Source of the DNA: Chloroflexota bacterium
GTDB taxonomy: Bacteria; Chloroflexota; Anaerolineae; Anaerolineales; Anaerolineaceae
Length of the DNA: 42,637 nucleotides
NCBI GenBank assembly: GCA_009773005.1
Contig: WOUT01000020.1
Coordinates: 1-42,637, forward strand
Direction: 5' to 3'
The notes beneath the pieces are model-generated. The model made no database searches. It was not told the DNA's origin and saw nothing but the letters and a program-made list of their open reading frames with translations. Shown in pieces: positions 23,022 to 31,524 of this stretch. The position numbers and the translations under genes are program-made. Every line of letters starts with the position of its first letter. The stretch's first letter is position 1.

Positions 23022-24086
23022 ATGACAGAATTTGTTCCATTTTTACTATCCTTGCTTTCAAAACCAGGCTTATCTGGAAATGAAGAACCCATCAGCGCTC
23101 TTATTGCGGAAAAATGGCGTCCTTTGGTTGACGAGCTTTCGACCAGCCGGTTAGGCAGCCTGCACGGATTGCGGCGTGCCGATGCCAAAGACAAGAGACC
23201 CAGCCTGATGATTGCCACCCATATGGATGCGATCGGTCTGATGGTAAAGAAAATCGAACATGGATTATTATTGATCACCCATGTTGGTGGAATAGACCCC
23301 CGCATATTACCTGGACAGCTCGTGACTGTACATGGCAAGCGCGAAATCCCCGGTATTGTGCAGCTTGTGCCAAACCGGTTATTAGACGATAAATTCGTGG
23401 GAAAATCCGCCGAATTTAAAAATCTCTTCATTGATACCGGATTAAAAGAAAGCGAGCTTCTGAAGCAAGTGCAGGTTGGTGATCTTGTTTCATTCGCCCA
23501 AACCCCGTTTGAGATGAGTGGAGGTTATGTTGCCGGGCACAGCCTGGATAACCGCGCCTCGGTGACAGCCCTAACCGTCTGCCTGGAAGAGATAAAAAAC
23601 TACAACTTAAACTGGAACCTAATCGCTGTTGCCACCGTCCAGGAGGAATTGACAATGGCGGGTGCGATCACCTCTGCTTTTGATCTCCGTCCTGACCTCG
23701 CAATAACCGTTGATGTTACTTTTGCCAAGGGTCCGGGCGCAAACGATTACCGCTCTTTCCCGCTAGGGAAAGGTCCATCAATTGGATTAGGCGCCAACAT
23801 TCATCCTGCTTTGGTAAAAAAGTTCACGACCATGGCTGATGAGCTGGATATGCCATATTCAATTGAGACAATGCCGCTTAGCTCCGGCACCGATTCGATG
23901 GCTATTCAGATCTCCGCTGAAGGCATCCCCAATGAAGTGATTAGCGTTCCGATTCGATATATGCACACTTCGGTAGAAATGGTTGCCATGACAGATATTT
24001 TAAGAACCGGACGTCTATTGGCAAGATTCATCACAGAGCTTAACACAGAATCCTTAAACTTCTTGCATGAGGAAAAAAACTCATGA
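23022..24086 (+). CDS. M42-family aminopeptidase, copy 1 (divergent)
   Basis: 354 aa. M42/TET metal ligands are all visible: His in ATHMDAIGL, bridging Asp in SLDNRAS, catalytic Glu pair in TVQEELTMAG, Asp in AITVDVTF and His in RYMHTSVE. It differs from its two downstream neighbours around the catalytic glutamates (QEELTMAGA rather than QEEVG/IGxRGA) and at the N-terminus, so its specificity is likely different. M42 enzymes form dodecameric tetrahedra that trim peptides in the cytoplasm. Its stop overlaps copy 2 as ATGA. Confidence 0.92.
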   Translation: MTEFVPFLLSLLSKPGLSGNEEPISALIAEKWRPLVDELSTSRLGSLHGLRRADAKDKRPSLMIATHMDAIGLMVKKIEHGLLLITHVGGIDPRILPGQLVTVHGKREIPGIVQLVPNRLLDDKFVGKSAEFKNLFIDTGLKESELLKQVQVGDLVSFAQTPFEMSGGYVAGHSLDNRASVTALTVCLEEIKNYNLNWNLIAVATVQEELTMAGAITSAFDLRPDLAITVDVTFAKGPGANDYRSFPLGKGPSIGLGANIHPALVKKFTTMADELDMPYSIETMPLSSGTDSMAIQISAEGIPNEVISVPIRYMHTSVEMVAMTDILRTGRLLARFITELNTESLNFLHEEKNS

Positions 24087-25165
24087 CCCTGCAGCCGCCA
24101 AAACACTTTCGAATAGGTAAGACACAGCTCACCCTGTTGGAAGAATTAACCAACGCAAATGGCGTTTCCGGGAACGAAAAGGAAGTACGCGAACTTGTAC
24201 GAAAACAAGTTGCCCCTCATGCCGATGAAATCAATGTGGACGCAATGGGGAATATGCTGGTCATCAAACATGCCAAAAAAAACAACCCGCTAAAATTAAT
24301 GATGGCCGCTCACATGGATGAGGTTGGTTTAATGATTGTGGATGAAGACAGCGATGGTCTATACTCTTTTGTGGTCGTGGGAGGAATAGATGAAAGACAG
24401 CTGCTCTCCAAAACTGTTAATGTTGGCGATGATAAAATCCCCGGAATCATTGGAAGCAAGCCAATTCATCTTGCTGAATCAGATGAATTGCACTCAATAA
24501 TACCTGTTCAATCCATGCGTATTGATATTGGGCCAGCCAACAAAAGCAAAGTCAAGGTCGGTGATTACGCCGCCTTTGCAACAAAGTTCATGCATTCTGG
24601 TGATTCTCTCTTCGCCAAAGCGCTTGATGATCGATTGGGTGTTGCTGCTCTCATTGAGATCTTAAAAATTGTCCCGGATCACATCGAGTTTCTGGCCGCT
24701 TTCACTGTCCAGGAAGAGATCGGCCTTCGTGGAGCGCGAGTAGCTGCATACGGATTCAACCCAGACCTGGCAATCGTAATCGATTCAACCCCCGCTTTTG
24801 ATCTTCCTCGCCCGGACGAAAATGAAAATACTCAATACAACTGCCGCCTTGACGCCGGACCAGCCATTTATCTTTCTGATGCTGGCACTCTATCGGACCC
24901 ACGCTTGATCCGCTTTCTTGAAAAGATCGCTAAAGAGAATAAAATTCCCTACCAGTTCCGCCAGCCGGGTGGAGGTGGAACCGACGCGGGCGCCATCCAT
25001 AAAACCCGCAGCGGAATCCCGAGTGTCTCGGTTTCAGTTCCGGGTCGATATGCGCATACTCCCATCATGCTCGCGCGCGTCAAGGATTGGGAAAACACAA
25101 TTATTCTTCTTCAAAAAGCCCTCGAAACCATCAGCCCGGCAACCCTGTCTGCAGAAAGAGCTTGA
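24083..25165 (+). CDS. M42-family aminopeptidase, copy 2
   Basis: 360 aa. Ligand motifs AAHMDEVGLMI, ALDDRLGVA, TVQEEIGLRGAR, IVIDSTPAFDL and RYAHTPIM match a full dinuclear M42 active site, and GGGGTDAGAIH is the glycine-rich segment before the last ligand. It overlaps copy 1 by four bases, implying coupled translation, and precedes copy 3 by 40 nt. It is a cytoplasmic peptide-processing enzyme of TET type; substrate preference cannot be told. Confidence 0.95.
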   Translation: MTLQPPKHFRIGKTQLTLLEELTNANGVSGNEKEVRELVRKQVAPHADEINVDAMGNMLVIKHAKKNNPLKLMMAAHMDEVGLMIVDEDSDGLYSFVVVGGIDERQLLSKTVNVGDDKIPGIIGSKPIHLAESDELHSIIPVQSMRIDIGPANKSKVKVGDYAAFATKFMHSGDSLFAKALDDRLGVAALIEILKIVPDHIEFLAAFTVQEEIGLRGARVAAYGFNPDLAIVIDSTPAFDLPRPDENENTQYNCRLDAGPAIYLSDAGTLSDPRLIRFLEKIAKENKIPYQFRQPGGGGTDAGAIHKTRSGIPSVSVSVPGRYAHTPIMLARVKDWENTIILLQKALETISPATLSAERA

Positions 25166-25205
25166 TCGATCACCCAAAACCACATTCGCCTAATCTGGAG
25201 CTTAT

Positions 25206-26201
25206 ATGAAAGCACTTCTACAAAAACTCACCGAGACAGCCTCACCCTCAGGTTTCGAAGATAAAATTCGCGATTTGATCCGTTCAGAAATATCAGCGGT
25301 TACCTCTTCTGTTAAAGTTGACACTCTCGGAAACTTGATCGTCACGATCGGCGAAAAAACCGTAAAAGGGATGCGGGTGATGGTCGCTGCGCATATGGAT
25401 GAGATCGGGCTCATGGTCAGCCATGTTGAGAAAAACGGTCTCGTCAGATTCACCAATATTGGCGCGATTTTTCCCCGATATCTTTCGGGCAACCGGGCAA
25501 TATTTCTTAATGGCGTTACAGGTTGTATCAATAACGACCGCCCGGACGACCTCACCAAAATCCAATCAATAGAAAAGTACTTTATTGATATAGGAGCAAC
25601 CAGCGATAAAGACTGTCCGGTGAAAATCGGGGACGTAGCAGCCATCGAAAGAGGTTTTGTTGATCTCGGCAAGCGGGTAGTTTCAAAGTCACTTGATAAC
25701 CGTTCTTCATGCGCTGTTTTGATCGAAACCATTCAAAACATTAAAAATACACCTCATGAACTAGTATTCGTGTTCAGCGCGCAGGAAGAAGTGGGCGTGC
25801 GCGGTGCACAAACCGCTGCTTACGATATTGACGCTGACTTGGGACTTGCCATTGATGTGACCCCAACCGGCGATATCCTGGGAGTGAAAATGCAAGTCTC
25901 TTTGGGTAACGGTCCAGCCATTAAAGTTCGCGACCAGGGGATGATCTCTGATCCGCGCGTGGTGCGGTGGATCGAAGAAACTGCCCGGAAAAATAAGATT
26001 CCCTACCAGATGGAAGTGTTGGAAGTAGGATCCACAGATGCCCGCATTATGCAAGTTAGTAAAGCCGGTATGTTCACTGGCGCGGTGTCCATCCCATGTC
26101 GCTATGTTCACTCCCCCTCTGAAATGGTCGATATGGATGACTTAAACAATACGGTAAAGCTACTCTCGGCATTGTTGAGCAATCCAATCCTGTTGAAATG
26201 A
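25206..26201 (+). CDS. M42-family aminopeptidase, copy 3
   Basis: 331 aa, the most compact of the three. Motifs AAHMDEIGLMV, SLDNRSSCA, SAQEEVGVRGAQ, LAIDVTPTGDI and RYVHSPSEM give a complete active site. The start has GGAG upstream (AATCTGGAGCTTAT then ATG). Its stop overlaps the lipoprotein gene start as ATGA, so transcription and probably translation continue into a solute-binding lipoprotein. This suggests the operon imports and degrades peptides, by inference. Confidence 0.95.
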   Translation: MKALLQKLTETASPSGFEDKIRDLIRSEISAVTSSVKVDTLGNLIVTIGEKTVKGMRVMVAAHMDEIGLMVSHVEKNGLVRFTNIGAIFPRYLSGNRAIFLNGVTGCINNDRPDDLTKIQSIEKYFIDIGATSDKDCPVKIGDVAAIERGFVDLGKRVVSKSLDNRSSCAVLIETIQNIKNTPHELVFVFSAQEEVGVRGAQTAAYDIDADLGLAIDVTPTGDILGVKMQVSLGNGPAIKVRDQGMISDPRVVRWIEETARKNKIPYQMEVLEVGSTDARIMQVSKAGMFTGAVSIPCRYVHSPSEMVDMDDLNNTVKLLSALLSNPILLK

Positions 26202-27532
26202 AAATTCTTTCAAGCAACAAACGTACACTACTATCCTCGGTTGCGTTGGTCAGCCTGTTACTGGTGTACATTCTCGCTGGATGTCAATTGATGGAAGGTC
26301 TTGGTCCCGCGGGCAATGCCAAACAACCACTGGATATTCAAGACTTAACAGCTACTCCGCCAGTAATTACTGTTCCCCCTGAAGTAACTGCCGCAATAGA
26401 TGCCGAGAACCTACTAACAATTTGGCTGCCTCCGCAATTTGACCCCAAAGATGACTCTCTTGCCGGAAAACTTCTAAAAGCCAGATTAGAAAGTTTTCAA
26501 TCCATAAATCCCGGGGTCGTTGTAAATGTGCGGGTCAAGGCTGTTTCTGGACGAGGAAGTCTGCTCGACTCTTTGACCACTACGAGTTCCGTAGCCCCAG
26601 GGGCGTTGCCCGCATTGATTTTTCTACCTAAAAACGACTTTGAAATAGCTGCATTAAAAGGAGTGATTTTTCCTATAAACGGTTCAACAGTCCCCCTCGA
26701 TGACCCGGATTGGTTCCCTTTTACGCGCGAAATGGCTGAAATCCAGGGAGTTCAATATGGAATTCCTTTTACCAGCGATCCGCTGGTTTTGGCTTACCGT
26801 TCATCGGAAGTAGCTTTTCCTCCAAAAACATGGCAAGAGGTCAGCCAACAGGGGATTGCGCTTTCTTTTCCAGCAGCAGATTTGCAATCTTTGATCCCGT
26901 TATCAATGTATATCTCAGCAGGAGGATCTTTGATTGATACTGAAGGAAAACTTTCTCTTCAATTAGAAACATTAATAAATATCAATCAAATCATTTATAA
27001 TGGCGCAAATTCCGGAGCCTTTCCATATTGGTCAACCCAGCTTGATACATTTGAAAATGCCTGGCTCCCTTTTTCGGAAGGTCGTTCAAAAATGTCAGTA
27101 ACCTGGGCATCAGTGGCTCTTAATAATCCTGTGGAAAATGCATCGATTGCCCCTCTTCCTTCTTATTCATCAGAGCCATTCACCTTTGTTAATGGCTGGT
27201 TATTATGTTTTCCTGATTCGCCATCTGCAGAACGTCCCTCTCTTGCTTTACAATTAGCGGAATACCTGATGGATCCTGTTTTCCAACAAAAATGGTCAGA
27301 GGCGGCAAATTTGCTGCCTACCCGGAGATCAGTGCTCGCGGCATGGGAAGATCAAAACAAATCTTCGACCTTAAAAACGATCGCTGAATCCGCCCATTCC
27401 ATTCCGGCTAACGAAGTATTGGTCCGGGTGGGTATAATACTTGAAGAAACAACCATCGACTTACTTAAACAACAAGTAGATTCCGAACAAGCCGCAGCGC
27501 AAGCAATTCAAAAAATCCAGGCTCAGGATTGA
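26198..27532 (+). CDS. Extracellular solute-binding lipoprotein (family 1-like)
   Basis: 444 aa. Lipoprotein signal: basic start, hydrophobic stretch SVALVSLLLVYI and lipobox LAGC (Cys about residue 29). The mature part has the layout of family 1 binding proteins: LTIWLPPQF near the N-terminus, a middle region with GVQYGIPFTSDPLVLAYRSS, and a C-terminal part with ALQLAEYLMDPVFQQKWSEAANLLPTRRSVL. It would bind a ligand outside the membrane, but no ABC permease or ATPase gene is next to it. It overlaps M42 copy 3 by four bases, so it belongs to the peptidase operon. Confidence 0.87.
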   Translation: MKILSSNKRTLLSSVALVSLLLVYILAGCQLMEGLGPAGNAKQPLDIQDLTATPPVITVPPEVTAAIDAENLLTIWLPPQFDPKDDSLAGKLLKARLESFQSINPGVVVNVRVKAVSGRGSLLDSLTTTSSVAPGALPALIFLPKNDFEIAALKGVIFPINGSTVPLDDPDWFPFTREMAEIQGVQYGIPFTSDPLVLAYRSSEVAFPPKTWQEVSQQGIALSFPAADLQSLIPLSMYISAGGSLIDTEGKLSLQLETLININQIIYNGANSGAFPYWSTQLDTFENAWLPFSEGRSKMSVTWASVALNNPVENASIAPLPSYSSEPFTFVNGWLLCFPDSPSAERPSLALQLAEYLMDPVFQQKWSEAANLLPTRRSVLAAWEDQNKSSTLKTIAESAHSIPANEVLVRVGIILEETTIDLLKQQVDSEQAAAQAIQKIQAQD

Positions 27533-27540
27533 GGGATTCA

Positions 27541-27867
27541 ATGAATATATTTAAAAATATAATTAAGACAATCAAAAAAGAGCCTAACATCGGCGGAAGA
27601 TTAATTCTGGTAATAGCAATAATTGGCGTGTTAATCGTAGCCAACCTGCTCAGCGGTCCAAAACCCGACGATCACATTTCTCAGTCTGTTTCACTAACCC
27701 CGACGTCGATACCTACGACCTTCTTATTCCCCTCTGCGGTGAAGAACAATGAACCACTTTCTGATTACTCCAAAACAACAGGTTTAATTGTCGGCGCGCT
27801 CGCGATTCTTTTAATTATTGAAATAGGAACAATGGTTGAATTAAACCGAAATAAGAAGAGCGATTAA
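27541..27867 (+). CDS. Small two-helix membrane protein
   Basis: 108 aa from the ATG at 27541, 8 nt after the lipoprotein stop, with GAGGG as ribosome site; a TTG four codons upstream is less likely. Two hydrophobic helices (about 20-37, RLILVIAIIGVLIVANLL, and about 79-96, GLIVGALAILLIIEIGTMV) flank a Thr/Pro/Ser-rich loop. I do not recognise a family. It is the last gene of the operon. Confidence 0.7.
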   Translation: MNIFKNIIKTIKKEPNIGGRLILVIAIIGVLIVANLLSGPKPDDHISQSVSLTPTSIPTTFLFPSAVKNNEPLSDYSKTTGLIVGALAILLIIEIGTMVELNRNKKSD

Positions 27868-27928
27868 TCAGCAGAATTATTAAAAGAATTTCCAGGATTA
27901 AGTAGTCAACCATTACTCCAGTTAGTTG

Positions 27929-28942
27929 TTACCCCATGAGAACTTGTAAGTATTGATCAGTTATGTGTTTGATATCAAACGCTTCAACCGCCCGATTGCG
28001 TGCGCCTTTCCGAAAGGTCTCGTGGTCTGAAAGTACTTTTTGTGCCGAGTCTGCCAGGGAATGAATGTTTGGGCACTCCAGTTTCCATGGATCTCCGCCA
28101 TAAGGTGCAATCGATCCGGTCGAATCAGTGACCAATTCTGACAGAGCGCCAGTGTTATAACCGATCACTGGCAGACCGCAAGCCATGGCTTCAATCACTG
28201 AGTTCGGACATGCTGTGTTTATATCCGAAGAAAAGAGGAGGTGGGCAGACCGGTCAATGGCCGGGATCTCCTCTTTTTTGACCACACCTTTCCACAGAAT
28301 GTCCACCCCCATCTCATTTAAGGAATTTTTCAATGAGGTCGGTACGCTGCCAACCACCATCAATTCAACTTTCTTATCCAATCGCTGATTTAACAGTTTT
28401 ACCAAATTTACAGCAGAAACTAGCCCTTGTTCGTATCCGCCCCCCAGATGCCCTTCGACTAATAAAATGCGGTAATGATTCTCTGGGCGAGTTTCAGTAC
28501 CAAATGGAGAGAATTGGTCCAGGTTAACGCCGTTGTAGATTACAACACCGGGAATCTTTGTCTCTCCGTATACACGCGTCCACCATTCTCTGGTGAACTC
28601 GCTTTGATAGACGATCTGGTCTGCCATCCCGCGGATTGTGGATAGGATCAGGTTGTTGACCTCAGCGCGAAAATAATGCCGAAGACCAGTGTGTGTTTTT
28701 CGATGCACCCAATTCATCCCGTTCAAGCGTTGAACGATGTGTACGCCATTTCGCCTGGCTTGTCTGAGCGTAAAGATATGCTTCGTCCCTCCAATAACCA
28801 GAATTGCAGAATTCGCCGGGTCTAACGCGTCACGTGAAACATAATATCCGCGTTCGTTCAACTCACTGACCAACCGCGATTGAAAAGAGGCTGGTCCGCC
28901 TAAGCCAAGTTTATGAGGAAGAATGCAAATGGTTTTGGTCAT
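27929..28942 (-). CDS. Glycosyltransferase, GT4-like
   Basis: 337 aa from the ATG at 28940-28942; a TTG three codons upstream is also open, and neither has a clear Shine-Dalgarno. The N-terminal Rossmann domain begins ICILPHKLGLGGPASFQSRLV, VIYNGVNLDQFSPF marks the interdomain region, and the C-terminal donor domain has SSDINTACPNSVIEAMACGLPVIGY with the expected acidic E in the GT-B E-x7-E region. It transfers an activated sugar, probably to a surface glycan. It is the third gene of a wecC-wecB-glycosyltransferase run. Confidence 0.87.
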   Translation of the reverse strand: MTKTICILPHKLGLGGPASFQSRLVSELNERGYYVSRDALDPANSAILVIGGTKHIFTLRQARRNGVHIVQRLNGMNWVHRKTHTGLRHYFRAEVNNLILSTIRGMADQIVYQSEFTREWWTRVYGETKIPGVVIYNGVNLDQFSPFGTETRPENHYRILLVEGHLGGGYEQGLVSAVNLVKLLNQRLDKKVELMVVGSVPTSLKNSLNEMGVDILWKGVVKKEEIPAIDRSAHLLFSSDINTACPNSVIEAMACGLPVIGYNTGALSELVTDSTGSIAPYGGDPWKLECPNIHSLADSAQKVLSDHETFRKGARNRAVEAFDIKHITDQYLQVLMG

Positions 28943-28984
28943 CGTATGCAATAATTATGAAGTCCAAGTCTAAAAGGGTCGTGA

Positions 28985-30118
28985 TCATTGTGGTTTATAT
29001 TGAAGAATGCCGTTAACAATTCGTTCAGCGGCATGTCCATCCCCAAAGGGGTTTTCGGCGTGTGCCATGGCTTCATAGGCGGCAGTATCATCCAACAAGC
29101 GGGTTGTTTCTGCAACGATCTTGGCGGTGTCTGTTCCAACAAGTTTTAATACTCCGGCTGCCACTCCTTCTGGTCTCTCTGTTTTTTCACGCAACACCAA
29201 AGTGGGCTTGCCTAGCCCAGTGGCTTCCTCCTGAATTCCGCCGGAGTCTGTGAGCACAACCGAAGCTGCTTTCATCAGGTGAACCAGGGGTAAATATCCG
29301 ATAGGGGGCAATAATTCTATTCCGGGAACTTTTCCAAGTATTTGAGATACCGGTTCCTGAATATTCGGGTTTAGGTGAACCGGATAGACAATCTTGACTG
29401 AATCGCCATAATTTTCGGCAATCTTTCGTAATGCACTGCAAATATCTGCCAATGGTTTTCCAAAATTCTCGCGCCGGTGGGCGGTGACCAAAATCAACCG
29501 CTTTTTATCAGTTGCAATTCCCCAATTTTTCAATTGTTCAGCAATCTGGTCTGGGGGTGGCATTTTTGAGATTTGCCGCAAGGCATCGATCACAGGGTTG
29601 CCCGTCACTAGGATTTGCCAGCCAGCAACCCCCTCTTTTAACAGGTTTTCCCGGCTGAGCTGAGTTGGAGCAAAGTGCAAATCGGCGGTAACTCCAGCGA
29701 TCCGCCGGTTGATCTCTTCAGGGAAGGGTTGATGTTTATCACCAGTTCGAAGCCCGGCTTCCACGTGACCAACCAATATTCCGCGGTAAAAAGCAGTCAA
29801 AGAAGCCGCCATCACCGTCGTCGTATCACCCTGAATCAGCACCCAGTCAGGATGTTCGTCTGCCAAGACCGGGTCAAGATGTTCAAGGATTTGAGCGGTC
29901 AATTCAGCCAATGTCTGATTGGGACGCATCAAATTTAGATCGATATCCGGTTTTATCTTGAACAGGGTCAACACCTGATCAAGCATCTCTCTGTGCTGGG
30001 CAGTGACACACACTCTGGATTCGATACCTGGTGTTGCACTTAAAGCCTGAACCACAGGTGCCATTTTAACGGCTTCAGGTCTGGTGCCAAAAATAGAGAG
30101 AACTCGTAAATCTCTCAT
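28985..30118 (-). CDS. wecB: UDP-N-acetylglucosamine 2-epimerase (non-hydrolysing)
   Basis: 377 aa from the ATG at 30116-30118. Motifs FGTRPEAVKMAPVV near the start, VQGDTTTVMAAS-type segment (LIQGDTTTVMAASL), VGHVEAGLRTGD, TAHRRENFG, and TDSGGIQEEATGLGKP with LREKTERPEGV are those of WecB/MnaA. It interconverts UDP-GlcNAc and UDP-ManNAc. It follows wecC almost without a gap, which makes the pathway UDP-GlcNAc to UDP-ManNAc to UDP-ManNAcA explicit. Confidence 0.96.
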   Translation of the reverse strand: MRDLRVLSIFGTRPEAVKMAPVVQALSATPGIESRVCVTAQHREMLDQVLTLFKIKPDIDLNLMRPNQTLAELTAQILEHLDPVLADEHPDWVLIQGDTTTVMAASLTAFYRGILVGHVEAGLRTGDKHQPFPEEINRRIAGVTADLHFAPTQLSRENLLKEGVAGWQILVTGNPVIDALRQISKMPPPDQIAEQLKNWGIATDKKRLILVTAHRRENFGKPLADICSALRKIAENYGDSVKIVYPVHLNPNIQEPVSQILGKVPGIELLPPIGYLPLVHLMKAASVVLTDSGGIQEEATGLGKPTLVLREKTERPEGVAAGVLKLVGTDTAKIVAETTRLLDDTAAYEAMAHAENPFGDGHAAERIVNGILQYKPQ

Positions 30119-30121
30119 CAA

Positions 30122-31402
30122 TTATGAATTCTTTCGATCTCCAAGGCGATAGAGTTTAAATCCGGTAGATTGCCACTCTACAAAATTTAAACTGTTGACC
30201 GCATCGATTATGATGCGTGCCTTGGTAAGTTTTATAACTTCTGCAGGAGAGAGCGACCGGAACTGCAAATGATCAACCAGCAGCAGAATGGCTTCAGCAT
30301 TTAATATTGTTTTTTTAAGTGTAGGCATCACCGATGCTCCTTGAATTTTAAAATCTGATTTGTATGGTTCATAAGCAGTGACTATTGCTCCTGCTTTAAC
30401 CAACAAACGGGACACTTCAACTGCCGGGCTTTCACGTAGATCGTCTACATCTGGTTTAAACGCCAAACCAAGTACTGCGATCTGTTTTCCCTGTATTCCA
30501 CCAAGAGCTCTATCAACCAGTGTAATTACAAATTTCGGTTGTCCGTCATTGACGTTCCTGGCAGTGTGAATCAAAGGAGTAATATCAGGCGCCGCTTCAA
30601 CAAAAAACCACGGATCTACGCTGATGCAGTGTCCTCCAACGCCGGAACCCGGATTGAGGATCTTGACACGCGGGTGCCGGTTGGCGATCTGGATTGCCTC
30701 CCAGACATCCACGCCAAAACGATCAGCCAGGCGTGAGAATTCGTTTGCGATGGCGATATTAACATCACGGTATGTGTTTTCCATCAACTTGACCATTTCA
30801 GAGGTTGTTGCATCGGTGAGTATAATTTCACCTTTAACAAACAACTTATAGAGATCGCGTCCGGCTTCTGCAGAAGCTCTGTCAACCCCGCCGATGACCC
30901 GCGCATTTTCGATCAGCTCTTTAAGGATTTGCCCGGGAAGAACACGCTCGGGGGAGTAAGCAAGCATGAAATCTTTACCGGCTTTCATCCCTGTTTTTTC
31001 AAGGATTGGTTGTACTCGGTCTCGAGTAGTTAACGGCGGAGAGGTAGATTCCAAAATAACGAGGTTGCCAGGACGAAGAATTGGCACGATCGATTCGGCT
31101 GCTGAACAAACGTAACTCAAATCTGCTTTTTTATCATCGTAGAAAGGCGTGGGAACAGCAATAATAAATGCATCCGCGGGAACAGGCGCATTAGCAACTT
31201 GAAGTTTTCCGCTTTTTAAGGCTTTTTCAACAACCTCACCGAGACCCGGTTCATAAATATGCACTTTGCCGGCTTTCAGGCTTTTAACCACATCGGGGTT
31301 GTTATCCACACCCGTGACTTGTATCCCCATGTTGGCAAAGGTACTCGCAGTAGGTAATCCGATATATCCAAGACCGATGATGCAAATATGGTTGATATTC
31401 AC
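30122..31402 (-). CDS. wecC: UDP-N-acetyl-D-mannosamine dehydrogenase (WecC type)
   Basis: 426 aa from a GTG at 31400-31402 behind AGAGGAAAATTT; the frame is open 38 codons further up, but those residues are not part of the family. NAD-binding ICIIGLGYIGLPTAS at the N-terminus, ESTSPPLTTRD, the catalytic cysteine in GSGVGGHCISVDPWF, and the C-terminal VLGLAFKPDVDDLRESPAVEV identify a UDP-sugar 6-dehydrogenase, with the WecC substrate supported by the adjacent wecB. It oxidises UDP-ManNAc to UDP-ManNAcA in two NAD+-dependent steps. Confidence 0.95.
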   Translation of the reverse strand: MNINHICIIGLGYIGLPTASTFANMGIQVTGVDNNPDVVKSLKAGKVHIYEPGLGEVVEKALKSGKLQVANAPVPADAFIIAVPTPFYDDKKADLSYVCSAAESIVPILRPGNLVILESTSPPLTTRDRVQPILEKTGMKAGKDFMLAYSPERVLPGQILKELIENARVIGGVDRASAEAGRDLYKLFVKGEIILTDATTSEMVKLMENTYRDVNIAIANEFSRLADRFGVDVWEAIQIANRHPRVKILNPGSGVGGHCISVDPWFFVEAAPDITPLIHTARNVNDGQPKFVITLVDRALGGIQGKQIAVLGLAFKPDVDDLRESPAVEVSRLLVKAGAIVTAYEPYKSDFKIQGASVMPTLKKTILNAEAILLLVDHLQFRSLSPAEVIKLTKARIIIDAVNSLNFVEWQSTGFKLYRLGDRKNS

Positions 31403-31511
31403 AAATTTTCCTCTTGTAATGGTAATTGAAATGATTATGCCACAGGATTTATCGCTTGGGGAGGTTGGATACTCACCTGAAAACTTGCTTGCATCGATGT
31501 TAACGCCGTGA

Positions 31512-31517
31512 TACACT
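31512..31517 (+). promoter_or_regulatory. -10 box of a probable leaderless promoter for the receiver-transposase-like gene
   Basis: TACACT seven bases before the ATG at 31525, with TTGCAT 17 nt upstream as a weak -35. No Shine-Dalgarno precedes the ATG. Confidence 0.4.
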
Positions 31518-31524
31518 TTTTATT

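Noticed and set aside
31403-31516. 38-codon extension of WecC
   Set aside because: Not family-like. The GTG at 31402 has a good ribosome site and gives the expected N-terminus.
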